This document shows positions 24,121-33,700 of a stretch of 64,000 nt of DNA, piece by piece. The DNA comes from Monomorium pharaonis (lineage: Eukaryota > Arthropoda > Insecta > Hymenoptera > Formicidae). A program made the position numbers and the translations under genes. The stretch is from positions 28,319,546 through 28,383,545 of the forward strand of contig NC_050469.1 of NCBI RefSeq assembly GCF_013373865.1, read 5' to 3'. Within the stretch, counting starts at the first letter, position 1; each line of letters opens with the position of its first letter. Under the pieces are notes generated by a model that had not been told where the DNA came from, made no database searches, and saw only the letters and a list, made by a program, of their open reading frames with translations.

Positions 24121-24392
24121 ATCGTTTGGTGGCGATTGTCGCGGATGTTGTGCGCTGACGAGTGGCCGGCGTAGTTTGGTGACGAGCGGCGGCATATCGT
24201 TCGGTGACGATTACCAGTGATATCGTTCGGTGACGATTCACTGGCATAGTGTGATTGCGAGCAGCGGCATATCGTTCGGTGACGATTGCTACAGATTCGC
24301 TCTTCGCCATTGATTGAAGTGGCGATTGCGCGTAAGATTGCGCAGATCTCGTTCGGTGGCGAGTGTGCAACAGATATCGTTCGGTGACGATT
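24121..24392 (+). repeat. array of stem-loop repeats in the retrotransposon leader
   Basis: ATATCGTTCGGTGACGATT occurs perfectly four times (24194-24212, 24220-24238, 24269-24287, 24374-24392). Degenerate copies lie at 24121-24137, 24171-24186 and 24346-24363, with weaker traces near 24320 and 24431. Within each unit ATCGT pairs with ACGAT around a TCGGTG loop. Spacing is irregular (26, 49, 105 bp between perfect copies), so this is not a simple satellite. Possible roles are RNA packaging or dimerisation, translation control, or binding of a host DNA protein, as the repeated Su(Hw) sites do in the gypsy leader. The opposite-strand frame at 24032-24589 is open partly because of these repeats. 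Confidence 0.85.
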
Positions 24393-24634
24393 ACGAGAGA
24401 CATTATAGAGAGTGTCAAGAGTGGTGCATTGCTCGGTGGCATTGCTAAAAGACAGTTACGACACGAGAAGAGCGCAAGAAAGGACGACGTAGTGGAAACG
24501 CGGTCGGCCATATTGGAAGATTTTGGCGCGAAAAGTGGTAGTGTGGCCATTGTGCATGCCGGAAGACGGAACGGCGGCCATATTGCCATCGAGGTCGTGA
24601 GGATACACCCGCCATAAGAGGACGCTGGCTGGCG

Positions 24635-24679
24635 GTATCGATACGCAGGTGGCGTCAGAGTGTTGATCGATATATCGAT
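24635..24679. repeat. two perfect palindromes just upstream of gag
   Basis: GTATCGATAC (24635-24644) and ATCGATATATCGAT (24666-24679) are self-complementary and share ATCGAT. The second ends 42 bp before the Gag-Pol ATG. In retroviral leaders, palindromes in this position can start RNA dimerisation; that role here is inference. Confidence 0.75.
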
Positions 24680-24721
24680 AAAGCGCAGTGCAGAGACATT
24701 AACCTAAACCTAAGCAGAGGA

Positions 24722-27700
24722 ATGGAGAAGAATCTAGCGCAGTTAAAAGTGGCCGAACTGAAGGAACGGTTAGTAGCGCTAGGATTGTCGACCACAGGTA
24801 CGAAAACGGAACTAGTGAGCAGATTGTGCGCCGCGGATCCGTCAGGAGAGTATATCGGGAATTTCCAGATGGAAGAAGAATCGCCGGAAGCGGCATCAGG
24901 AGCTGCGGAGCCCATGAGAAGTGCATGGGGGATGGAGGAATTGGTACGAGAGGTTGCCTTGTTAAAAAGAGAGAGAGAAGTAATGGAGCGAGAGCGGAGA
25001 TTACTGGAGAGAGAAAATGAGCTGCTGAGAGGCTCGCCAAGTTCAACGGCAAGTTTACAGCAAGCACCTCACAAAATTGGTGTAAAATCTGTAATCGAAT
25101 TGTTGTGCGATTTCGATGGAGTCAAGCCATTGTTCTGCAACTGGGAACGTCAAGTAAAGTTGTTATGTACGACCTATCAACTAGATGACAACGCGGCCAA
25201 AATTCTCATCGGTGCGAGAGTGAAAGGGAAAGCCTTGCAGTGGTTACACTCTTCACCGGAGCATATTGAGATGAGTGTGGAAGAGCTATTGAAGAAGATG
25301 ACGGATATGTTTGACTTGCGGCCAAGTAAGATGGTGCTGCGTAAGGAGTTTGAGAGCAGAAAGTGGAAACCAGGTGAAACTTTTAGCGATTATTATCATG
25401 CTAAAATCGTGCTCGCAAATAATGTGCCTGTAGAAGAAACGGAACTCGTGGACTATATTATTGACGGCATTGCGGACACACAACTACAGAATCAAGCAAG
25501 AATACAGCGTTTCAAATCCAAAGCGGAGCTGCTAGCGGCATTTGAAAAAATTACTATTTCGGATTGGAAAAATCGGAGCGGACGGAACGTGCAGAACCAG
25601 AAGACAGGCAGTCGAACAACCACTCCAAGTTCATCTGAGAAAACTGACAAAGACATCAGCAAGGGTCCACCAAAGATAGTCAGGTGTTACAACTGTGACA
25701 AGACAGGACACTGGGCCAAGGAATGTCAACTTCCAGCCAGAGAGAAAGGAGCGTGCTTCAGCTGTGGAGAAAAAGGACATGTAGTAAAAGACTGTACTAA
25801 AGGTCAGGTGAACTATGTACATGAAATGTCGTCTCAGGAGGAAGAGTTTAAACAGCTGGTAACTTATAAGCTAAGTAACTCGAACGTAAGTTACACATTT
25901 CAATTAGAAACGTTGATAGATACCGGGAGTCCAGTTACGTTTGTAAAAGCAAAACATTTACCTAGTCATTGCATTAATAAATTGAATATTGCCAGTGAGC
26001 TTTGCGGTATTAACAATAGTAAGTTAAATATACAAGGAAGTGTTAACGTGCACATTTGCTTTGATGGAGTAGAAAAGAAAGATTTAACTGTATATGTGGT
26101 TCCTAACGATACCATGAGAGTATCAGCTGTGCTAGGTAGAGATGTTTTAAAAATATTTGGGTTAAGTTTGACCAAACCGTCCCGTGTAAATTATAATACG
26201 GCTGTAGCTGAAATTTTAAATATTGAAGTTAGCAATGATACGGACATTGTGAATAAGATGAATATAAGTTCGGAAATTCCGGTTGAATATCAGGAGAAAT
26301 TAAAGGAAGAGTTTAGGCATAAGTATGTTGAAGCAGAGAGTCCGGTAGAGCCAAAAATTAAAACGGAGTTAAAACTTGTTCTTACCGATACTAAACCTTT
26401 CCATTACAATCCGCGTAGATTGTCACAATATGAAAAGACAGAATTAAAGAAAATTTTGGATAATTTGTTGCAGAAAGGTATAATTAGAGAAAGTGAGTCC
26501 GAATATGCCTCTCCCATAGTTTTGGTTAAGAAAAAGAGCGGTGATCTTCGTATGTGCGTAGATTACAGGCATTTAAATAAAATCATTTTGCGGGAAAATC
26601 ATCCAATACCAGTAATCGAAGAGCAAATAGAGATAGTTGGTAATAAATGCTATTTTAGTATCTTAGATCTGAAAGACGGTTTCTACCACATAAATATTGT
26701 AGAAGAATCGCGGAAGTTCACAGCATTTGTTACTCCGTTTGGAGTATTCGAGTTCACGAAAATGCCTTTCGGGTTGAAACCAGCTCCCCAAATATTTCAA
26801 AAGCATATATATAAGTCATTTAAGAAGCTAATAGAGAGTGGTGATGTAGGCGTGTATATGGATGATGTGATTGTAGCTACGGTAACAATAGAGGACCACA
26901 TAAAGGTGTTGAGTCAAGTTTTTGAAATATTAAACGAAAATAACCTTGTACTCAGATTAGATAAGTGTAAGTTCTTATATACTAATGTAGATTATTTAGG
27001 TTATTCGGTATCTAGCGAAGGCGTAGGACCAACTAAAGCGGGCGTGCAAGGGGTAATAGATTTCCCCATACCGCGGGATATTCATAGAGTTCATTCCTTT
27101 GTCGGACTTTGTTCTTATTTCCGCAAATTTATAAAAGACTTTTCGGTTCGAGCGAAACCATTGTATGACCTATTAAAAAAGGATACTAGTTTTCAGATGG
27201 GAGAGCGAGAGTCGAAATCCTTCGAAGATTTAAAAGATGCGCTAGTCAAAGCTCCTGTATTGGCTGTGTTTAATGCAAAAGATAGTACGGAGTTGCATTG
27301 CGACGCCAGCTCTATAGGGTTTGGAGCGGTGTTATTACAAAAGAAAGCGGACCGTAAGTTGCATCCCATTTTCTATTTTTCAAAACGTACGACTAATACT
27401 GAGAGTAAGTATCACAGTTTCGAATTGGAAACTCTGGCTATCATTTATGCGCTGAGACGTTTTCGCAATTATTTGATTGGCGTAAAATTCAAGATAGTTT
27501 CAGATTGTAACGCGTTGAAGCTTACCCTAGATAAAAAAGATTTGAATCCTCGAATTGCCAGATGGGCATTGGAGTTGCAAGATTATGACTACACTATCGA
27601 ACATCGCAGTGGAAATAAGATGAAGCACGTTGATGCTTTAAGTAGAATAACCGATGTTCTAGTAGTAGAAGACAATCCTTTCGAGTTTAACTTATCAGTT

Positions 27701-28897
27701 TGTCAAAGTCAAGATGCCACAATCAAGGAGTTGCGTGAACGTCTAGAGAAAAAGGAGGATCGCGACTTTGAATTAAGAAACGGTATTGTATATCGGAAGA
27801 TGGGAGACAGCTTATTATTCTATGTTCCTGAAAATATGGAATCTAATGTAATATACAGATATCACGATAGCATGGGTCACTTAGGATTAGATAAAGTAAG
27901 AAGCATTATCAAGAGTAGCTATTGGTTTCCGAACATGAAGAGAAAGATAGAGAATCACGTCCAAAACTGTCTTAAATGCATAGCGTTTTCGCCGAGTAGC
28001 GGTAGAGTAGAGGGGTTCTTGCATTGCATCCCAAAGGGAAATGTTCCTTTTGCAACAATACATATCGACCATTACGGTCCAGTGGATAAGCAACGTTTGT
28101 GTAAACAATACATATTTTTAGTAATTGATGCATTTACTAAATTTGTAAAGCTATATGCTACTAAGTCTACTACTAGTAAAGAAGTTATTGTCTGTCTTTC
28201 TCAATACTTTGCGTATTACAGCAAACCAAACGTTATCGTCTCGGACAGAGGAACAGCGTTCACCTCTGCTGAATTTACTGAATTTATTGAAAAACAAGAG
28301 ATAAAGCATGTCAAAATAGCGACTGGCTCTCCTCGAGCTAATGGACAAATTGAACGCGTAAATCGCGTTGTGACTCCGATGTTGGCAAAGATCACTGATA
28401 GTTCCGTGGGTGACCACTGGTATAAAATGTTAGAAGAAGTTGAATACGCGCTAAATAACACAGTACATAAATCGACCAAAGAAATTCCTAGTAAATTGCT
28501 GTTTGGAGTTACGCAGCGTGGTAAAGTCACTGACTATATAAAAGAATATGTCGAAAACGATGTAAACGATAAAGATCTAGATTTAGGCAAAGTTCGGGAT
28601 ACTGCTGCAAAAGAGATTGAGACTAGTCAAAAATATGCAAAAGATCACTTTGATCGCAAAAGAAAAAAGCCACATCAGTACGAAGTAGGAGATCGCGTAA
28701 TGGTGCGAAATTTCGATAGTAAGGTAGGCGTGTCAAGAAAGCTGATTCCGAATTTTAAGGGTCCGTACGAGATATCAAAAAAATTGCGAAACGACCGATA
28801 CGTGGTTAAAGATATAGAAGGACATCAGATAACTCAGAAACCGTACATGGGTACGTGGGAAGCGGCGAATCTGAGACCGTATGTGGTTTCTGCCTAA
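24722..28897 (+). CDS. Gag-Pol polyprotein of Ty3/Gypsy retrotransposon (1,391 aa, intact)
   Basis: One uninterrupted frame encodes every enzyme needed for copying and integration. Residues 5-36 match the SAP motif (LKVAELKERL...GTKTELVSRL), followed by a charged coiled coil (about 71-103) and a capsid region (about 118-290). Two CCHC knuckles follow (C322/C325/H330/C335 and C345/C348/H353/C358). The aspartic protease has DTG at 400-402 and LGRD at 471-474. Reverse transcriptase has D649 and YMDD at 712-715. RNase H acidic residues are D861, E903, D928 and D971. Integrase has the zinc motif H1048/H1053/C1083/C1086, catalytic D1116, D1175 and E1211 (35 residues between the last two) and GPY at 1347-1349. 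No chromodomain and no env. Gag and Pol are fused with no stop or frameshift, so Gag excess would have to come from protein processing or another route. The ATG at 24722 is chosen because the SAP motif starts almost at once. Confidence 0.97.
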   Translation: MEKNLAQLKVAELKERLVALGLSTTGTKTELVSRLCAADPSGEYIGNFQMEEESPEAASGAAEPMRSAWGMEELVREVALLKREREVMERERRLLERENELLRGSPSSTASLQQAPHKIGVKSVIELLCDFDGVKPLFCNWERQVKLLCTTYQLDDNAAKILIGARVKGKALQWLHSSPEHIEMSVEELLKKMTDMFDLRPSKMVLRKEFESRKWKPGETFSDYYHAKIVLANNVPVEETELVDYIIDGIADTQLQNQARIQRFKSKAELLAAFEKITISDWKNRSGRNVQNQKTGSRTTTPSSSEKTDKDISKGPPKIVRCYNCDKTGHWAKECQLPAREKGACFSCGEKGHVVKDCTKGQVNYVHEMSSQEEEFKQLVTYKLSNSNVSYTFQLETLIDTGSPVTFVKAKHLPSHCINKLNIASELCGINNSKLNIQGSVNVHICFDGVEKKDLTVYVVPNDTMRVSAVLGRDVLKIFGLSLTKPSRVNYNTAVAEILNIEVSNDTDIVNKMNISSEIPVEYQEKLKEEFRHKYVEAESPVEPKIKTELKLVLTDTKPFHYNPRRLSQYEKTELKKILDNLLQKGIIRESESEYASPIVLVKKKSGDLRMCVDYRHLNKIILRENHPIPVIEEQIEIVGNKCYFSILDLKDGFYHINIVEESRKFTAFVTPFGVFEFTKMPFGLKPAPQIFQKHIYKSFKKLIESGDVGVYMDDVIVATVTIEDHIKVLSQVFEILNENNLVLRLDKCKFLYTNVDYLGYSVSSEGVGPTKAGVQGVIDFPIPRDIHRVHSFVGLCSYFRKFIKDFSVRAKPLYDLLKKDTSFQMGERESKSFEDLKDALVKAPVLAVFNAKDSTELHCDASSIGFGAVLLQKKADRKLHPIFYFSKRTTNTESKYHSFELETLAIIYALRRFRNYLIGVKFKIVSDCNALKLTLDKKDLNPRIARWALELQDYDYTIEHRSGNKMKHVDALSRITDVLVVEDNPFEFNLSVCQSQDATIKELRERLEKKEDRDFELRNGIVYRKMGDSLLFYVPENMESNVIYRYHDSMGHLGLDKVRSIIKSSYWFPNMKRKIENHVQNCLKCIAFSPSSGRVEGFLHCIPKGNVPFATIHIDHYGPVDKQRLCKQYIFLVIDAFTKFVKLYATKSTTSKEVIVCLSQYFAYYSKPNVIVSDRGTAFTSAEFTEFIEKQEIKHVKIATGSPRANGQIERVNRVVTPMLAKITDSSVGDHWYKMLEEVEYALNNTVHKSTKEIPSKLLFGVTQRGKVTDYIKEYVENDVNDKDLDLGKVRDTAAKEIETSQKYAKDHFDRKRKKPHQYEVGDRVMVRNFDSKVGVSRKLIPNFKGPYEISKKLRNDRYVVKDIEGHQITQKPYMGTWEAANLRPYVVSA

Positions 28898-29046
28898 ACA
28901 AAGTCCATTTGAAGAATAGTCATAAAACACGATCGAACCAAAGATACTCGTTTGTTTTTGTATTATTTAGTGTTAAGTATATTATACCACTGACATGTAT
29001 TTTGAGTTATGGTTATGTATTTCAAATTGAATTATTATATATGTAT

Positions 29047-29068
29047 TCGGGAAAGCCCGAGACGGGCT
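29047..29068 (+). repeat. mutually exclusive hairpins before the 3' LTR
   Basis: TCGGG (29047-29051) can pair with CCCGA (29056-29060). Alternatively AGCCCG (29054-29059) can pair with CGGGCT (29063-29068). The two cannot form together. The only purine run nearby, GGGAAAG (29049-29055), is more than 30 bp from the LTR, and no polypurine tract abuts it. Confidence 0.6.
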
Positions 29069-29087
29069 AGTGTCAGTATGGCCGAAT

Positions 29088-29254
29088 TGTGAGCGTTAGG
29101 TTGGTAGTCCGGGAGTGAGCTAGGTTGGTAATGCGAGAGTTAGGTTGGTGGAAGAACGGCAGTAGGAAAAGAATAGGCGGCGAGACAAGAAGTAAATAAA
29201 GCATGTGCGAGTAAATGTATTACGAGAAATTTAATTGTCCAGTAATCCCTCACA
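29088..29254 (+). repeat. 3' LTR (167 bp)
   Basis: Identical to the 5' LTR at every position compared, starting TGTGAG and ending CTCACA. AATAAA at 29195-29200 should provide the polyadenylation signal. Confidence 0.97.
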
Positions 29255-29258
29255 CTTA
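29255..29258 (+). repeat. retrotransposon target-site duplication, right
   Basis: CTTA directly after the 3' LTR, matching 23866-23869. Confidence 0.9.
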
Positions 29259-30065
29259 GCAAATGAATTAATAATTACGTGGATTTCTAATGGGCCATGA
29301 TTGGTACTTCGGTCATTTAGCCAACCGTTCGTACTCTTAATATATTAGCATATACACTGCGAAAATGACGAATGTGAGACGGCTATCAGATAAAATAATT
29401 CAATAGATCATATACGACTACATACGCTTTTATGGCTGCTGTTTGACACGCTACGATATGAAAGATCGATAAAAAGAAGTAGCCATTGAACGAGCATCCT
29501 TTGCCGATTTTTCTATCCTTGGACATAATTTTTGGCCGTCATGCGTCTCGCTATATACATTGACTTCTTATCTCTTCCGTCCCGGCGACCTTGATGCGAA
29601 AGGTCTCGAGTGAACGTTACAAAAACTTCTATCCCGGGAACACATCAGGAATCTATCAGCATCGACGAGGGGCAGCTGGCTTTTTGTTCGATCTCCTCGT
29701 ATATCCGATCTTCGTGGAATTGCGTCGGGAGGTTTCCTTAGGGTGGCAACTCCTAGCCGTCTTCGATCGAGACGAAATCAGGGAGCTTGCGATGAAGTTC
29801 ACTATCCTTGTGGCGAGATGTTTCTTTTCTCAAAGAAATCCCGTCGGAAGAATCGGTCAGTGTTTCCTGCAGGGTACGTTATGGAAGGATGTTTCTTATC
29901 GCGATCTTTAATTCTCTTTCGGTTGATACAGTTACCTGACAACATATTACGCATGTTTGAGAACGGCAATGTAGACACCTTGGATTTATTATAGCAAATA
30001 TCATAAATTCGAGAATCAATAATTAATTACGACAGCATGATTATTAATTGCCGTATTAATTATTC

Positions 30066-30119
30066 AAAGTGTAGTTAATATAGATCATTACGTTTGCACG
30101 ATTTGAGATTTAGCGCCAG
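30066..30119 (+). repeat. dispersed repeat (matches 23798-23853)
   Basis: Contains the exact 20-mer GATTTGAGATTTAGCGCCAG at 30100-30119 and aligned sequence upstream from AAAGTGTA. It lies 847 bp beyond the retrotransposon. Confidence 0.6.
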
Positions 30120-30474
30120 GTTTTGTTTGTAACAAATAAATTATTAATTATTACATGAACACTTTTTAGAATCGACGATTGTTACTTCGGTACGCGCTTT
30201 GACACTTTGGTCGTCGCTTGGCTAACAGCGTTCTTTTAATATTCGGACGATATAATTAATAAAATTTCTTGCGGGCACCTGAACGTGCTGAGAAAGCTCG
30301 GCAGGAGAAAGGACGATATTGCGGCGGGACAAATCTCGGTTGATCTCCAGCAATCTTGACATAATCCGGGCAGAATGCCGAGCGAGCTATGAATTCGCGG
30401 GAGGGAAAAGTTTCGTAGCTCGGAATGCCATTTAATAGATTCAACGCGCCCTCCAAGTTCTTTAGACGTCGTCA

Positions 30475-30526
30475 TCGCGCCGCGCCGCGCCGCGCCGCCC
30501 CGCCCAGCCTCGCCTCGCCTCGCCTC
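30475..30526 (+). repeat. CGCGC/CTCGC pentamer microsatellite
   Basis: About five CGCGC-type units pass through a C-rich link into repeated CTCGC units. The compositional bias produces the Arg/Ala-rich opposite-strand frame here. Confidence 0.9.
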
Positions 30527-30743
30527 ATCCCATCATATGGAATTCGCACTGTAGGAAGTTGGTTCGGATCGAGGAAAGTGTTCCAGATAGGACGTTGAAG
30601 AGGGCTGCTCGAAGTTTGACGCGGCAATCGTCGCTTCGAAATGACAAGATTCCGTTCGAATGGAAGAGCAGCGCTATTGGGATGAAGCTGCCGAGGCGTT
30701 TCCAGAAGCGACGGTATAATCGGCAGGACTATTTCCAAAGCGT

Positions 30744-30773
30744 TCTCTCTCTCTCTCTCTCTCTCCTCTCTCT
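30744..30773 (+). repeat. (CT)n microsatellite
   Basis: CT repeats with one CC interruption near the 3' end. Confidence 0.95.
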
Positions 30774-33700
30774 TCGCCTTTTTACCATTTTACCTAGCGC
30801 TAGGATTTTATCCGTGACGATTTCGACGCGCTAATGGATTTAAGCGGCGAGTAACAGCGAGTAAGCCGCATTCGGCGCGAAGCGCGAGCGGAAAGTTACG
30901 TGATTTCACCGCGTCGGTTTTTCAACGCGGCTGCATTCGACGAAAGTACCTCGTCGGTATTACATCCGTGTGATTTTTTTGTTAATCGCGGCCGTGGAAA
31001 TAAAGTCCTTCACAGGAGATTCGGTCGTTAATCTTCTGAGAAATTATTATCCCGCGCGAGAACGTATTATCCGTAATACCAACGAGTTGTGTTGGTGTAA
31101 GTTATAATAGGGTAAGATCCACCACCTACGGAGATAGGAACAATTATACTCTGATTACTTTGGGTATCATCGGCGCAAGAAACTAACAGTGAAACCTCGC
31201 CTCGAACCACCTCAGGCAGATCGAAACTTTTTAGATCGAAGATCCACAACTCGAATGGGAGATGTGGTTTCTGCTAGTGCAGCAGTACGAGCGGTATGCT
31301 CGTCAGCGAGGGCGAAGGGGGGCACGCAGGTAAGGGAAAAACGAGAAAAGGGATAAAGCAAAAGACAGTGCAGGCAGGTTCATAAGAAAGGGCCTGGAGA
31401 AAGAGAGGGTCAATCGGGTGCAAGTACTTTCCAATAGCCCTCCATCATACGAGACGGGCCGTTCGTTCTCCGACCGAAGTAAAATATTAGGTTGATTCTA
31501 GGAGCGGATAGTTAGAGCACAAGTCAAACAATGGAGCACAAAGTGCCGCGGAGTTTCCAAGCTTTTGCGCAAAATTGCTGAGAAGCGGCAGAGGCCGGCG
31601 AGCTTCTCGAAGAAGAAGAGTGGATGGGCTCTTGCAAGCTTCTATACGAAGAAGGTTCACGATAACGGTAAAGGGAATGCTGCCGACTGGATACGGGGAA
31701 TAGTTAGCCTGCCGCGTAGTCCACTCGAATAGATTTCATTTCCTCGAGCTTTCGGGCATGGGACTGCTTCCTGCGAGATAGTCAAACGGAGGTAGATGCG
31801 CCATTCGACATTATGTGTAATGCGCGAGGAGACCCCCTTAGAATTTCCATCTCCCATGTCTGGAACCTAAGTAATTAACTAGCCGACGAACTGCGCCGCG
31901 CTCAGGCGAAGATGGAAGGGCGGACGAGGAAGTTAGTTTGGCTTCGGTTTAATATCTTGCGGACGCTCGTCAAAGTTCAGACGCTTCGTCCCAAGAAACG
32001 GACATTGCCGCGCTGCGTCCTAAACTAGGATGAGCCGCTCGCTAATAGCCCGTTCCCTTTAAGAAGCACGTTGCGAGATTACTCGTTCGCCGCATTTTAT
32101 CCCTTCCGGCTTCGTACTATCGAACTCGCTTCAACGTACGCCTTGGATGTACAAAACGCTTTTATCATTACGCACTTACCCTTTGATTACAATCTTTCGC
32201 CGTTTATGACGCGAATTACCTTTCGGAGCAGACGCTCGAAATTAACTTAGCTGATCTTTCTAAAAAGTCTTTCTCGTAAGATGCTTTCTTCATCCGACAA
32301 CAAACGTGTGTTATCTCAACGTAATTGAATGGTTTCATAAATGTTTTGGTAATATGTCTTGTCATTCATCTTTGCTATTAAGTTTCTTGTGGATAATTTT
32401 AATATCTTACGTTTTACAGTTTTTGTCTATACGTATTTCATTTAAAACTCCTTTTTGAAAAACGATGTAGTATAAAAAGGATGTAGTACAAAACCAATAA
32501 TTTTTTATAATTGTTAAGTTTATAAAAAAATTCTTATAAAATTAATTTTTATAATTTAAATTCATTTTTTGGCAATGCAATATGTTAAGAAATCGCAAAA
32601 CAGTATTTATGAATTTATGAATGAATTTCTCACTTCAAACAAATTAAATCGCTTTTCACGATGCCACGGATATAATGTATAGCTCATAGATTATCCAAAG
32701 GCAGCGGGGAGAAAGGTGATTTGCTTGATAACACTGGTGGAAGGTGGTGCACAAATGGGCTATGTTCAACGTCATGGGATATTTTGTGCGATGCATTACG
32801 ACCGTCGCAAAAGGAGAAAAATAAAGAAAATGGCTATAATCATGTGGCCTGGGATTTTTATAGCGGTGCGGGTCTCGTTTACTGCCATTGGTGTCGTAAA
32901 TAGTATCGACGTTACAGATAGCTAGTAACCAATAGAACTATCACATTCTGATTATTGTCTCAGAATCTTCCAATGTTTTATGACCTCTTTTAAAATACTT
33001 ACGAATATATTGCATGACCATTAATATACGTATAACGTCGTATACTGACAATAATCATTTTCACTTGCAGTGATTACTAGTCATTCACAAGTAATTATCG
33101 GCATAATCACAAACGGCAAAATGAAACATTAAAAGAGTTGAAAAGTCTGTTAAAAGTTACGACTATAGTATAAATCAGGTCGTCAAAAATCTAGATTGTT
33201 AAATCGTTTAGCAGTAATCAACACAATACATCAATAAAATAGAATGCCGATGGGTTTGAATGTACCTACATGACTGTGTGAATATCGTATATTTTCATTT
33301 TATGAACTAAATCAACAAGTCAAATTTGTGTACATAAAAATCGACAATCGAACGTTTAGTTTTTCCCGTTGGGAGTGTATGTGTCAATCGTCAATTCCCA
33401 TCCCTTTTTTATCAATAATATTTTCACCATAACGGAGAGAAATGTGATTTTGCGCAAAGCGTGACAGCCCAGGCTTTACTAACCGGCTTTGAGCAATCCG
33501 CAGATCGGATTATTTTTTACTATAGCGAAGAAATCGTACGATCAAAAAAAAAATAACGTTGAAAATGCGAGATGAAAGCAAGGTAATTACGTATTCTCAA
33601 ACGTAAGAACATCGTTAATATTTTTCATATGTTGCATTTATTATCTATTAATACTTGAATACGTAATTAAATTTCAGTTTACATTTTAATTATTGTAATC

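Larger units (their letters stand above)
23870..29254 (+). mobile_element. complete Ty3/Gypsy LTR retrotransposon, 5,385 bp
   Basis: Two LTRs of 167 bp with no difference seen base by base are flanked by a 4-bp duplication. Between them are a tRNA-Leu-like primer site, a long leader with repeated stem-loops, a single intact Gag-Pol ORF and a 190-bp 3' region. Identical LTRs and an intact ORF indicate a recent insertion; identity at only 167 bp gives a loose age limit. Protease before RT before RNase H before integrase, with a GPY module, places it in Ty3/Gypsy (Metaviridae-type). A fused gag-pol and tRNA-Leu priming recall the insect mdg3/Blastopia lineage, but that assignment is inference. 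There is no env gene, so it is not built like an errantivirus. It may be transpositionally competent. Confidence 0.97.

Noticed and set aside
24032..24589. 185-codon minus-strand open frame with repeated IVTERY
   Set aside because: The repeated peptide is the antisense reading of the leader stem-loop repeats; it starts inside the 5' LTR and has no known motif.
28855..29070. 71-codon frame after the Gag-Pol stop, considered as an env or accessory gene
   Set aside because: It overlaps the end of Gag-Pol in another frame and covers the 3' untranslated region; too short and without glycoprotein features.
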